Shown: positions 1 through 7,899 of the stretch, one piece after another | Position numbering within the stretch: position 1 is the first letter of the stretch | Layout: every line of letters starts with the position of its first letter | Assembly: GCF_025791835.1 (NCBI RefSeq) | Contig: NZ_JAOXLP010000005.1 | Span: 62,001 to 126,000, forward strand | DNA length: 64,000 bases | Direction: 5' to 3' | Source: Roseomonas xinghualingensis | GTDB lineage: Bacteria; Pseudomonadota; Alphaproteobacteria; Acetobacterales; Acetobacteraceae | The notes under the pieces: generated by a model | Databases searched by the model: none | What the model was told of the DNA's origin: nothing | What the model saw: only the letters and a program-made list of their open reading frames with translations | Position numbers and translations under genes: made by a program

Positions 1-1013
1 ATGAGGCCGCGCTGGCAGGCTACCTTTCCGGCCGGCTTCCAGGATTCAACGGCAGCGGCCTTGTCGTTCGGCAGTTCCAGGGCGGGCAGTCGAACCCCAC
101 CTTCCATCTGCAGACGCCTTCCGGCGCCTATGTCCTGCGCAAGAAGCCGCCTGGCAAGCTGCTGCCATCCGCCCATGCGGTGGAGCGCGAATTCCGTGTG
201 ATGCAGGCCCTGGCCGGGAGCGAGGTGCCGGTGCCCATGACGCACCTGCTCTGCGAGGATGCCGACGTGATCGGCACGCCCTTCTTTGTCATGGACCATG
301 TGCCCGGCCGCATCTTCGCCGACCGTGTGATGCTGTCCGGCACCGCGGAGGACCGCAGGGCCGTCTATGGCGAGCTTGCCCGTGTCCTGGCAGCACTGCA
401 CCGCGTGGACTGGCGCGCTGCCGGCCTTGCCGATTTCGGCAAGACCGAACAATACATGGAACGGCAGGTCCAGCGCTGGACCAGGCAATGGGAGGCATCG
501 AAGGTCGAGGAGATGCCGGCGATGGACCGGGTAGCCGCTTGGCTCTCCGCCCATCTGCCGGAGGACAGCGAGATCGCCATCGCGCATGGCGACTACCGCC
601 TCGGCAACGTCATCCTGCATCCCACCGAGCCGCGCATCGCCGCCGTGCTGGACTGGGAACTGGCGACACTCGGGCATCCGCTGGCGGATCTCGCCTATGC
701 ATGCCTCACCTATCACCTGCCACCCGGCCCCACCGGGCTGACCGGCGTGCTCGGCACGGATTACCAGCAGATGGGCATTCCGACGCAGGAGGAGTTCGTC
801 GCCGCCTATTGCCGCGCGGCCGGGCGGCCCGTGCCGGCGGATCTCGATGTCTTCATCGTCTTCTCGATGTTCCGCCTTGCTTCCATCGTCGCGGGCGTCT
901 GGCGGCGCGCGCTAGATGGAAACGCCTCCGATCCGCGCGCGATCGGCTACCGCGAACGCTATCGCGGCATGGCGGACGGCGCATGGACCATCGCGCAACG
1001 GCTCGGCGCCTGA
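1..1013 (+). CDS. ACAD10-like phosphotransferase family protein, 5' truncated
   Basis: The frame is already open at the left edge (first full codon at base 3) and closes at 1011-1013, so about 336 residues are visible and the true start is outside the window. It has the aminoglycoside-phosphotransferase/choline-kinase fold: a glycine-rich GGQSN loop near base 81, a YVLRKKPPG strand with the likely ATP-binding lysine, the catalytic HGDYRLGNV motif near base 585 and the metal-binding DWE motif near base 651. Bacterial members of this subtype usually sit beside acyl-CoA dehydrogenases and resemble the kinase-like domain of human ACAD10/ACAD11. A role in acyl-CoA metabolism is therefore more likely than drug resistance. 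The substrate cannot be read from the sequence. Confidence 0.88.
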   Translation, partial: EAALAGYLSGRLPGFNGSGLVVRQFQGGQSNPTFHLQTPSGAYVLRKKPPGKLLPSAHAVEREFRVMQALAGSEVPVPMTHLLCEDADVIGTPFFVMDHVPGRIFADRVMLSGTAEDRRAVYGELARVLAALHRVDWRAAGLADFGKTEQYMERQVQRWTRQWEASKVEEMPAMDRVAAWLSAHLPEDSEIAIAHGDYRLGNVILHPTEPRIAAVLDWELATLGHPLADLAYACLTYHLPPGPTGLTGVLGTDYQQMGIPTQEEFVAAYCRAAGRPVPADLDVFIVFSMFRLASIVAGVWRRALDGNASDPRAIGYRERYRGMADGAWTIAQRLGA

Positions 1014-1041
1014 ATTCGGCGCAAGGGGGAGGAGCGAAGGA

Positions 1042-1998
1042 ATGAGCAAAATCAATCCGTCCGGGCGCGACGCGCTCTCGGTGCCCGGTGCCCGCATCCT
1101 GGCGGAGGGGCTGCGCTTCCCGGAGGGGCCTGTGATGCTGCCTGACGGGCGTATCGCACTGGTGGAAATCGAGGCCGGCCGTATCACCGCGATCGGGCCC
1201 GATGGCGGCAAATCGGCGCTGGCGACGCCGGGCGGCGGGCCGAACGGGCTCGCGCTCGGGCCGGATGGGATGCTCTATTGCTGCAACAATGGTGGCTTCG
1301 AATGGATCGAGGCGGAAGGCGTGCTCCGCCCCCATGGCCAACCGCCAGATTACGCTGGCGGCCGGATCGAGAAGATCGATCCGGCGACCGGCGAGGTAAC
1401 ACGCCTCTACGAGCAATGCGACGGGCGGCGCCTGCGTGGCCCGAACGACCTCGTGCTGGATGGCAAGGGCGGCTTCTGGTTCACCGATCTCGGCAAGGTC
1501 CGCGCGCGCGACCGCGAGCACGGCACCGTCTATTGGGCCGCCCTCGACGGCAGCCAGATCATCGAGGCGGCGCACCCGGTACCTGGCGGCGCGAATGGCA
1601 TCGGCCTCTCACCCGATGGCGGGACCTTGTATGTCGCGGAGACTGAGACAGGGCGCCTCTGGAAGTTTGACATCCTCGGCCCCGGCGAGTTGCGGAAGGA
1701 TCCCTGGCCCAGCCCCCATGGCGGGCAGTTGCTCTGCCAGTTCCCTGGCTTCAGGCGGCTGGACAGCCTCGCCGTCACGGCCGCCGGCAATATCTGCGTG
1801 GCAACGCTCGTGGCTGGCGAGATCACCACTGTCTCCCCGCAGGGCGAGATCATCGATGTGGTCCGCTGCGACGAGAGGATGCCAACGAATATCTGCTTCG
1901 GCGGCCCGGACCGGCGCACGGCCTATATCACCCTGTCCAATACCGGGCGCCTGCTGGAGATGCCCTGGAAGGAACCCGGCCTGGCGCTCGTCGCATAG
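1042..1998 (+). CDS. SMP-30/gluconolactonase/LRE family protein
   Basis: This is a 318-residue six-bladed beta-propeller of the SMP-30/gluconolactonase family, which hydrolyses sugar lactones with one bound divalent metal. The visible blade motifs include RFPEGPV with the metal-ligand glutamate near the N-terminus, GGPNGLALGPDG, RGPNDLVLDGKGGFWFTD and GGANGIGLSPDG. The ATG at 1042 is chosen because it follows a GGGGGAGGAG ribosome site; the frame extends further upstream only by overlapping the preceding kinase gene. There is no signal peptide, so it is probably cytoplasmic. It lies 28 bases after the kinase gene and converges on the SDR gene. A sugar-acid or lactone role fits the nearby 6-phosphogluconate dehydrogenase, but the substrate is inferred. 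Confidence 0.85.
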   Translation: MSKINPSGRDALSVPGARILAEGLRFPEGPVMLPDGRIALVEIEAGRITAIGPDGGKSALATPGGGPNGLALGPDGMLYCCNNGGFEWIEAEGVLRPHGQPPDYAGGRIEKIDPATGEVTRLYEQCDGRRLRGPNDLVLDGKGGFWFTDLGKVRARDREHGTVYWAALDGSQIIEAAHPVPGGANGIGLSPDGGTLYVAETETGRLWKFDILGPGELRKDPWPSPHGGQLLCQFPGFRRLDSLAVTAAGNICVATLVAGEITTVSPQGEIIDVVRCDERMPTNICFGGPDRRTAYITLSNTGRLLEMPWKEPGLALVA

Positions 1999-2019
1999 GA
2001 GCCGGATGGCGGGCCTGTG

Positions 2020-2829
2020 TCAGCCGCGCACCGCGGCGCAGAGCCCGCCATCCACCAGGATTTCCGTGCCGGTGATGTATTTGGCGGCGTCCGAGGCTAG
2101 GAACAGCGCCGCCTCAGCGACATCGAACGCTTCTCCCATATGCCCCATCGGCACCTGCTCATGGCGGCGGCGGTAGAAGGTATCGCGGTCCATGCCGGTC
2201 TCGCGGCTGGCAAATTGCTGCGCCAACTTCTCCACCAGCGGCGTTTCGATCAGTCCTGGCAGCACGCAGTTCAGCCGCACGCCACGCCGTGCGTAATCCA
2301 CCGCGACGACGCGGCTGAACTGCACCAGCCCCGCCTTGGCCGCCGCATAGCCTGCCTGCGGCTTGCCGGTGTAGCGGATGGCGGCGGTCGAGGCGACGGA
2401 GACGATGGCACCCTTCCCCTGCCGCTCCATCAGCGGCAGCACCGCCTTGCAGCAGAGGAAGGCGGATTTCAGGTTGATGTCGATCTGGCTGTCCCAGACC
2501 TCCTCCTCCATCGTCGCGGGGTCGCCGGGCAGCGACAGGCCGACATTGTTCACCAGGATATCCACCCGGCCGAACTGCTGCAGGCAATCGGCGACCAGCG
2601 CGTCCACCGTCGCTTTGTCGGTGACATCGCCGGTACCGAGCGCGAAGCGCCCGCCTTCCGCCTCCACGATGCGCCTGGTTTCCTCGCCTGCCTCGCGATT
2701 CCGGTCGATGCCATAGATCGTGGCGCCCGCCCGCGCGAAGGTCGCGGCGATCGCCTTGCCATTGCCCCAGCCCGGCCCCTGGGACCCGCAGCCGGTGACG
2801 ATGGCGATACGTCCCTCAAGCGCCAGCAT
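2020..2829 (-). CDS. SDR family NAD(P)-dependent oxidoreductase
   Basis: This is a 269-residue classical short-chain dehydrogenase. The cofactor loop is a stretched variant (TGCGSQGPGWGNG, residues 12-24), followed by NNVG at 94-97, a catalytic Ser around 147 and Tyr161/Lys165 in the YAAAK motif. A C-terminal IETPLVEK stretch and the TGTEILVDGG ending are typical of enzymes acting on small hydroxy compounds or sugars. The acidic residue after beta-2 (GIDRN) suggests a preference for NAD over NADP. Its start overlaps the end of the carboxymuconolactone decarboxylase family gene by 14 bases, so the two are probably co-transcribed. The substrate is unknown. Confidence 0.9.
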   Translation of the reverse strand: MLALEGRIAIVTGCGSQGPGWGNGKAIAATFARAGATIYGIDRNREAGEETRRIVEAEGGRFALGTGDVTDKATVDALVADCLQQFGRVDILVNNVGLSLPGDPATMEEEVWDSQIDINLKSAFLCCKAVLPLMERQGKGAIVSVASTAAIRYTGKPQAGYAAAKAGLVQFSRVVAVDYARRGVRLNCVLPGLIETPLVEKLAQQFASRETGMDRDTFYRRRHEQVPMGHMGEAFDVAEAALFLASDAAKYITGTEILVDGGLCAAVRG

Positions 2830-3364
2830 GGGCTGGCGCCTTCATGTCATCATGGTGGTCGATCTGCAGCGCCTCAAGGAAGCGCGAGACCATGTTGTAG
2901 GCGCCGATGGTGGCCGTCAGCTCCACCAGGCAGCGGTCGTCCAGGGCGCGGCGCACCCCGGCGAAGATATCATCCGGCACGCGGATCTCACGCGTCATGG
3001 CGTCGCAATAGGCAAGCACGGTGCGCTGGGTGTCATCGAACAGCCCCGAGACCTCCCAGTCACCGAGCGCGGAGACCTGCGCCTCGCTCAGCCCTTCGCG
3101 CAAGGCTATGGGCGCGTGCTGCTCCGCCTCGTAAGGCGCGCCGTTCAGATGGGCGATGCGCATGATCACCATCTCCCGCAAGATGCCGGGCAAGGCGCAT
3201 TCATGCCTGATCGCTGTCAGGAAGCGCAGCCAGCCCTCGGCCAAGGGGCCGCTATGCAACAACATGGCATAGAGATGCAGCACGCTTCCGCGCTCGCGGA
3301 TGATGCGCTCCACCAGCGGGCGGGTATCCGGCTTCGCCGGATCGGCATAGGCAATTCGGGCCAA
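2816..3364 (-). CDS. carboxymuconolactone decarboxylase family protein
   Basis: This 182-residue protein has the AhpD/CMD all-helical fold, seen in the segment with EMVIMRIAHLNGAPYEAEQH and the following REGLSEAQVSAL. The CxxC pair of true AhpD peroxidase adaptors is absent, so it is more like the gamma-carboxymuconolactone decarboxylase branch. The start is taken as the TTG at 3364-3362, preceded at good distance by GAAGGGGA. The frame stays open a further 77 codons upstream, but that extension is arginine-rich and unlike the family. The gene heads a minus-strand pair with the SDR gene and is divergent from the nitronate monooxygenase. The 224 bases between the divergent genes should hold both promoters, but I could not pick out convincing hexamers. 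Confidence 0.78.
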   Translation of the reverse strand: MARIAYADPAKPDTRPLVERIIRERGSVLHLYAMLLHSGPLAEGWLRFLTAIRHECALPGILREMVIMRIAHLNGAPYEAEQHAPIALREGLSEAQVSALGDWEVSGLFDDTQRTVLAYCDAMTREIRVPDDIFAGVRRALDDRCLVELTATIGAYNMVSRFLEALQIDHHDDMKAPAHAGA

Positions 3365-3588
3365 GGCGTTTCCCCTTCGCGGATCTCGCGCGGGCTGAAC
3401 ACCCGCATCCGATTTTGCTGTCCTGTGCCGGACCTTCGCCCAACGAAACCGCAGCGCAGCGCGGCGGTCAACGGCCTTGTCAGGCCTTATTCCCCGCGAC
3501 AGCCCGGCTCTTGCTGGACGCGCTTTCCCACAGCAGCCAAGATCACGCCTCGCGGCCAGTGCCGCCACCACCGCAGGAACGGGAGCGC

Positions 3589-4566
3589 ATGACACTTCTT
3601 GCTTCGCTGAAGGGCCGCCTGTCGCTGCCCGTGATCGGCTCGCCCTTGTTCATCGTCTCCGTGCCAGACCTGGTGGTGGCACAATGCACCTCGGGCGTGA
3701 TCGGCAGCATGCCCTCCCTCAACGCGCGCCCGGCCGCGCAGCTTGAGGACTGGCTGGCCGAGATCCGGGAGCGGCTCGACGCGCATGATGCACGGCACCC
3801 CGAGGCACCGGCGGCGCCCTTCGCCATCAACCTGATCGTCCATCGCTCCAACGACCGGCTCGATCATGACTTGGCGCTCTGCGCCAAGTACCGCGTGCCG
3901 CTGATCATCACCTCCCTCGGCGCCCGCCCGGAGGTGAACGAGGCCGTGCATACCTATGGCGGCTTCGTGATGCATGACGTGATCAACCAGACCTTCGCGC
4001 ATAAGGCGATCGAGAAGGGCGCGGACGGGCTGATCCTGGTCGCCGCCGGTGCGGGCGGCCATGCCGGCAGCCTCTCGCCCTTCGCCCTGCTGCAGGAGAC
4101 CCGCGCCTGGTTCGATGGCCCCGTTGCCCTGTCGGGTTCCATCGCGACGGGGCGCTCCATCCTGGCGGCGCAGGTCATGGGCGCGGACTTCGCCTATATC
4201 GGCAGCGCCTTCATCGCCACGGAGGAGGCGCGAGCCGCCGAAGCCTACAAGCAGATGATCGTGGAGAGCGCGGCTTCCGACATCGTCTACAGCGATCTCT
4301 TCTCGGGCGTGCTGGCGAATTACCTCAAGGGCTCCATCGCCAATGCCGGGCTGGATCCGGAGAACCTGCCGGCCAAGAACCGCTCGGCGGTGGACTTTTC
4401 CTCGGACCGCAAACGGGCATGGAAGGACATCTGGGGCTCGGGCCAGGGCATCGGCGCGATCCAGAAGGTCGAGCCCGCCGCGGCGCTGATCGCCCGGCTG
4501 CGCGACGAATACAGGCAGGCCGTTGAGAATATCCCCGGTGCCGCCACACTACTCAGGCAGGCCTGA
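3589..4566 (+). CDS. nitronate monooxygenase (2-nitropropane dioxygenase family)
   Basis: This 325-residue FMN-dependent TIM-barrel enzyme oxidises alkyl nitronates such as propionate 3-nitronate. The N-terminal motif around SPLFIVSVPDLVVAQCTSG and the phosphate-binding stretch AGGHAGSLSPFALLQE, followed by LSGSIATGRSI and GADFAYIGSAFIA, mark class I nitronate monooxygenases. The His within AGGHAG fits the catalytic base position of the family. The ATG at 3589 follows a GAACGGGAG stretch; upstream in-frame sequence is not protein-like. It is 54 bases upstream of the amidase on the same strand and may share a transcript with it. Nitroalkane detoxification is family knowledge; the real substrate is not visible. 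Confidence 0.9.
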   Translation: MTLLASLKGRLSLPVIGSPLFIVSVPDLVVAQCTSGVIGSMPSLNARPAAQLEDWLAEIRERLDAHDARHPEAPAAPFAINLIVHRSNDRLDHDLALCAKYRVPLIITSLGARPEVNEAVHTYGGFVMHDVINQTFAHKAIEKGADGLILVAAGAGGHAGSLSPFALLQETRAWFDGPVALSGSIATGRSILAAQVMGADFAYIGSAFIATEEARAAEAYKQMIVESAASDIVYSDLFSGVLANYLKGSIANAGLDPENLPAKNRSAVDFSSDRKRAWKDIWGSGQGIGAIQKVEPAAALIARLRDEYRQAVENIPGAATLLRQA

Positions 4567-4620
4567 CGCGCCCACGGCTCCCACATCCCTGCTCCACGAC
4601 GCATCTGGCCACGAGAAGAC

Positions 4621-5910
4621 ATGACCACGCCCGCATCCGACTCTCCTCCCGGCGCCGTCGCGGCTACACGCCTCCTGCGTGAGGGCAAGCTCACGGTCCA
4701 GGCTCTCGTCGAGGGCTGCCTCGCGCGCATCGAAGCACGGGATCCGTCACTGCACGCCTTCACCGCCGTTGATCCCGAGGCGGCGCTCCGCCATGCGGCG
4801 GAAGCGGACCGCAAAGGCCCCTCCGGCCCCCTTTGGGGCCTGCCTTTTGCGGTAAAGGACGTGCTGGATACCGCCGACCTACCTTCCGCCTATGGCTCGC
4901 CGATCTGGCAGGGCCATCGCCCCAGGGCCGATGCGGCGGCGGTGGCCGCCGCCCGGGGCGCGGGTGGCATCCTGCTTGGCAAGACCGTGACGACGGAATT
5001 CGCCACCCGCCATCCGGGGCCGACGGTAAACCCAATCAATCCGCTGCACACGCCCGGCGGCAGCTCCTCGGGCTCCGCAGCCGCAGTCGCGGCCGGGCTG
5101 GTGCCCTTCGCCTTCGGGACGCAAACGGCCGGCAGCATCATCCGCCCGGCTTCCTTCTGCGGCATCACCGGATACAAGCCGAGCTTCGGCTGGCTCCACC
5201 GGGCCGGCATGAAGGTGATGAGCGAAAGCCTCGACACGATCGGGGTGCTTGCCCGCTCGGTGGAGGATTGCGCACTTTTCGTCTCCGCCCTTACCGGCCG
5301 GGATCTGGAGGATGATGGCGCCCTCGGCGCAAGGCCGCCGCGGCTGGCCGTGCTGGCCCATCCGCCCGGCGCCAAGGTCGCGCCCGATGCGCTGGAGGTG
5401 TTCGGCGCCACCGTGGAAGCCCTTGGCCGGGCGGGTGCCATCCTGGATTCCATCGCTCTTCCCGAGATCTGCATCAGGGCGAATGAAGTCCACTCCATCG
5501 TGATGAACATGGAGGTCAGGCAGGCCCTGACCTGGGAACTCACGACGGCGCGCGACTCCCTCTCCCCGGTGCTGCGGGAGAACACGGATGTAGCCGGCAC
5601 TCATCCGCCATCCCGCCTCGATGCGGGCCGTCAGGTCTTCGCGGAGGCACGCGCCGCCTTTGCCGCCCTCCTCCAGGGCTTCGACGGCCTGCTGACGCTG
5701 AGTGCTCCGGGTGAGGCGCCGGAGGGCCTGGGTTGGACCGGCGATCCCTCCTGCAATGCCCTCTGGACCGCACTGCACGGTCCCTGCGTCACCGTTCCCG
5801 CCGGTACTGGCGTGAAGGGCCTGCCGATCGGCGTGCAGGTCGTCGCGCCCGTCGGCCAGGACCGCCGTGCCCTCGCCTGCGCCGACTGGGTTCGGCGGAA
5901 CCTCGCCTGA
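4621..5910 (+). CDS. amidase (amidase signature family)
   Basis: This is a 429-residue amidase-signature hydrolase, slightly short for the family. The Ser-cisSer-Lys triad is present: Lys79 in PFAVKD, the GGSSSGS motif at residues 146-152 and the nucleophile Ser172 in GTQTAGSIIRPAS. Such enzymes hydrolyse carboxamides, and members with this layout are often annotated as indoleacetamide, allophanate or generic amidases; the sequence alone does not separate these. It follows the nitronate monooxygenase by 54 bases. A second, diverged amidase lies at 14650-16056. There is no signal peptide, so it is cytoplasmic. Confidence 0.92.
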   Translation: MTTPASDSPPGAVAATRLLREGKLTVQALVEGCLARIEARDPSLHAFTAVDPEAALRHAAEADRKGPSGPLWGLPFAVKDVLDTADLPSAYGSPIWQGHRPRADAAAVAAARGAGGILLGKTVTTEFATRHPGPTVNPINPLHTPGGSSSGSAAAVAAGLVPFAFGTQTAGSIIRPASFCGITGYKPSFGWLHRAGMKVMSESLDTIGVLARSVEDCALFVSALTGRDLEDDGALGARPPRLAVLAHPPGAKVAPDALEVFGATVEALGRAGAILDSIALPEICIRANEVHSIVMNMEVRQALTWELTTARDSLSPVLRENTDVAGTHPPSRLDAGRQVFAEARAAFAALLQGFDGLLTLSAPGEAPEGLGWTGDPSCNALWTALHGPCVTVPAGTGVKGLPIGVQVVAPVGQDRRALACADWVRRNLA

Positions 5911-6034
5911 GCAACCCCAAGTGACTTGCCAGCGCCCTCTCCCACGCCGCAGGGAATGGGGCACTGGCATCCCTGCGCGGGATGACGCCGGCTGGCTTCC
6001 CTGAGGCCCGCCCTGGATGGATGAGGACGGCAAG

Positions 6035-7093
6035 ATGCAGCTGGGAATGGTCGGTCTTGGCCGCATGGGCGCTAATCTCGTCCGCCGCCTGATGCGGAAC
6101 AGCCATGAATGCGTGGTCTTCGACCGCGACGAAAGCGCCGTGCGCAATCTGGCCAGTGAAGGCGCACTGGGCGCCGCGAGCCTTGAAGATCTGGTCGCGA
6201 AGCTGGCGCCACCGCGCGCTGTCTGGGTGATGCTGCCCGCAGGTGAAGCAACGGAGGGCGCCGTGGAGGCGCTGGGCGCCCTGCTCTCCCCGGGCGACAC
6301 GCTGATCGATGGCGGCAACAGCTTCTGGAAGGACGACATCCGCCGCGCCGCCTCCCTCTCGGCCAAGGGGATCGATTATCTCGATATCGGCACCAGCGGC
6401 GGCGTCTGGGGGCTTGAGCGCGGCTATTGCCTGATGATCGGCGGCTCCGCCGAGGCTGTGCACCGGCTGGACCTGATCTTCGGCGCCCTCGCTCCCGGCC
6501 TCGGCACCATTCCGCGCCATCCCGGCTGGGAGGAGCGCGATCCGCGCGTCGAGCGTGGCTATCTCCATGCCGGTGGCCCGGGCAGCGGCCATTTCACCAA
6601 GATGATTCACAACGGCATCGAATACGGAATGATGCAGGCCCTGGCGGAGGGCTTCGACATCCTGCGCCATGCCGGCGATACGAGCCTTCAACCGGAGCAC
6701 CGCCTGCAACTGGACCTGGCCGCGACAGCCGAGGTCTGGCGGCGGGGGAGCGTCATCACCTCCTGGCTGCTCGACCTCTCCGCCGCCGCCCTGGCACGGG
6801 ACGGCGAGCTTTCGCGCTTCTCGGGCCATGTGAGCGATTCCGGCGAAGGCCGCTGGACCATCCAGGCCGCGATCGAGGAAGCCGTTCCCGCCGAGGTGCT
6901 GACCGCCGCGCTTTTCGCCCGCTTCCGCTCACGCCAGGAGCACACTTTCGCGGAGAAGATGCTCTCGGCGATGCGGGAAGGCTTCGGTGGCCATGTCGAA
7001 CCAGGGGCCGCGCCCGGTGAAACCGGCCGCGGCATCCCCGGACGGCCTGCCCTGACGCGCGGCGCCCCGCGCTATCCTGCCCGGAACAGGTAG
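6035..7093 (+). CDS. gnd: decarboxylating 6-phosphogluconate dehydrogenase (Gnd/YqeC type)
   Basis: This short-form 6-phosphogluconate dehydrogenase converts 6-phosphogluconate to ribulose 5-phosphate and CO2. The Rossmann motif [13 protein letters not shown] is near the N-terminus, then [10 protein letters not shown], then the substrate motif [13 protein letters not shown], and [21 protein letters not shown] with the catalytic Lys and Asn. At about 352 residues it matches the shorter, usually NAD-linked YqeC-like branch rather than the roughly 470-residue enterobacterial enzyme. The ATG at 6035 is preferred because GAGGACGG precedes it; an in-frame ATG at 6017 has no ribosome site. The last 22 bases overlap the 3' end of the convergent lipoprotein gene. 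Confidence 0.9.
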   Translation: MQLGMVGLGRMGANLVRRLMRNSHECVVFDRDESAVRNLASEGALGAASLEDLVAKLAPPRAVWVMLPAGEATEGAVEALGALLSPGDTLIDGGNSFWKDDIRRAASLSAKGIDYLDIGTSGGVWGLERGYCLMIGGSAEAVHRLDLIFGALAPGLGTIPRHPGWEERDPRVERGYLHAGGPGSGHFTKMIHNGIEYGMMQALAEGFDILRHAGDTSLQPEHRLQLDLAATAEVWRRGSVITSWLLDLSAAALARDGELSRFSGHVSDSGEGRWTIQAAIEEAVPAEVLTAALFARFRSRQEHTFAEKMLSAMREGFGGHVEPGAAPGETGRGIPGRPALTRGAPRYPARNR

Positions 7094-7473
7094 TCGCAGC
7101 GCCCGTTATTCGCCCCGTCCAACGCCAGTTCCGGCGCACCGGGCGGTCCGGCGACTGTCTGGCGCAGCACGCTTTCCCTTGTCACCAGAAGCCCGGGTGG
7201 TTCGAGCACCAACAGGAAGCGGCCCTCCCCCACCGGGTCCAGCACCGTGCCCAGCCTTGGTGCGCAGACAGCCTCCGCGCCCCGGGTCAGTTCCGCCGTC
7301 AGGGAATAAGGCACGGGGGCCGCGCCGGGGATGCCGATGACCAGCGCGGAAACCGGCGTGACCGGGGCCCGCACCGGTATCTCTGACATGGTGGCGGGCG
7401 GCGGCACCTCCTGCGCACAGGCGGCCAACCCCAGGAGGGCTAGCGCGGAGGCAAGCCGGTGCGATCTGCGCAT
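7072..7473 (-). CDS. small putative lipoprotein, unknown function
   Basis: This is a 133-residue protein with a lipoprotein signal: MRRSHRL, a hydrophobic stretch, then the lipobox Leu16-Ala17-Ala18-Cys19 followed by AQ, so Cys19 should be lipidated. The mature part is rich in Pro, Val and Gly and carries two more cysteines (in EAVCAP and NGRCDYLF) that could form a periplasmic disulfide. I recognise no family. The ATG at 7473 is chosen because it starts directly at the signal peptide; the frame opens 15 codons earlier. It lies 51 bases downstream of the receiver gene on the same strand and could be its distal co-transcribed partner. Its 3' end overlaps the convergent gnd gene. Confidence 0.72.
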   Translation of the reverse strand: MRRSHRLASALALLGLAACAQEVPPPATMSEIPVRAPVTPVSALVIGIPGAAPVPYSLTAELTRGAEAVCAPRLGTVLDPVGEGRFLLVLEPPGLLVTRESVLRQTVAGPPGAPELALDGANNGRCDYLFRAG

Positions 7474-7524
7474 GAGCCAATCCTTCTTCAATCCACCCCG
7501 GCGAGCCTCCATCTCCAACTCCCC

Positions 7525-7899
7525 TCAGCTCTCTGCAGCCAGCATCGCGGCATCAATCTGCGCGAGCAGTTGGGAAAAATCCACGGGCTTCGGGTGATAG
7601 TCGTCGCAGCCAGCCTCCAGCATCCGGTCACGATCGCCGGACATGGCGTGAGCTGTCAGCGCGATGATCGGAATCCGGGCGGTGCTGGCATCCGCCCGCA
7701 GAGCGCGCGCAGCGGTCCAGCCATCCATAACCGGCAGGTTCATGTCGAGGAGGATCACATCCGGCCGCTCGGCCTGCGCCATGTCCAGGCCCTGCTGTCC
7801 GTCATGCGCCAGAACCACGTCGAAGCCGCGGCGGCGCAGGCGGCGGGACAGGAAATCCCATAGCTCCTCATGGTCCTCCACAAGCAGTATCTTCGTCAT
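7525..7899 (-). CDS. stand-alone response regulator receiver (CheY-like)
   Basis: This is a 124-residue single receiver domain with no output domain. All phosphorylation residues are in place: the acidic pair Glu8-Asp9, phospho-acceptor Asp52 in LLDMNLPVMDG, Thr82 in LTAHA and Lys104 in PKPVDF. Its start overlaps the stop of the large hybrid kinase by 4 bases (ATGA), so the two are translationally coupled and it is the obvious phosphotransfer partner of that kinase. With no DNA-binding domain it must act through protein contact or as a phosphate relay or sink; the downstream target is not visible here. Confidence 0.92.
   Translation of the reverse strand: MTKILLVEDHEELWDFLSRRLRRRGFDVVLAHDGQQGLDMAQAERPDVILLDMNLPVMDGWTAARALRADASTARIPIIALTAHAMSGDRDRMLEAGCDDYHPKPVDFSQLLAQIDAAMLAAES

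Noticed and set aside
180..1013. Aminoglycoside resistance gene
   Set aside because: The fold is shared, but the GGQSN loop, the RKKPPG segment and the HGDYRLGN motif are those of ACAD-linked phosphotransferases, not of known resistance enzymes.
3365..3595. 77-codon upstream extension of the carboxymuconolactone decarboxylase family gene
   Set aside because: The extension is Arg-rich, spans the divergent promoter region and lacks a ribosome site, whereas the TTG at 3364 has one.
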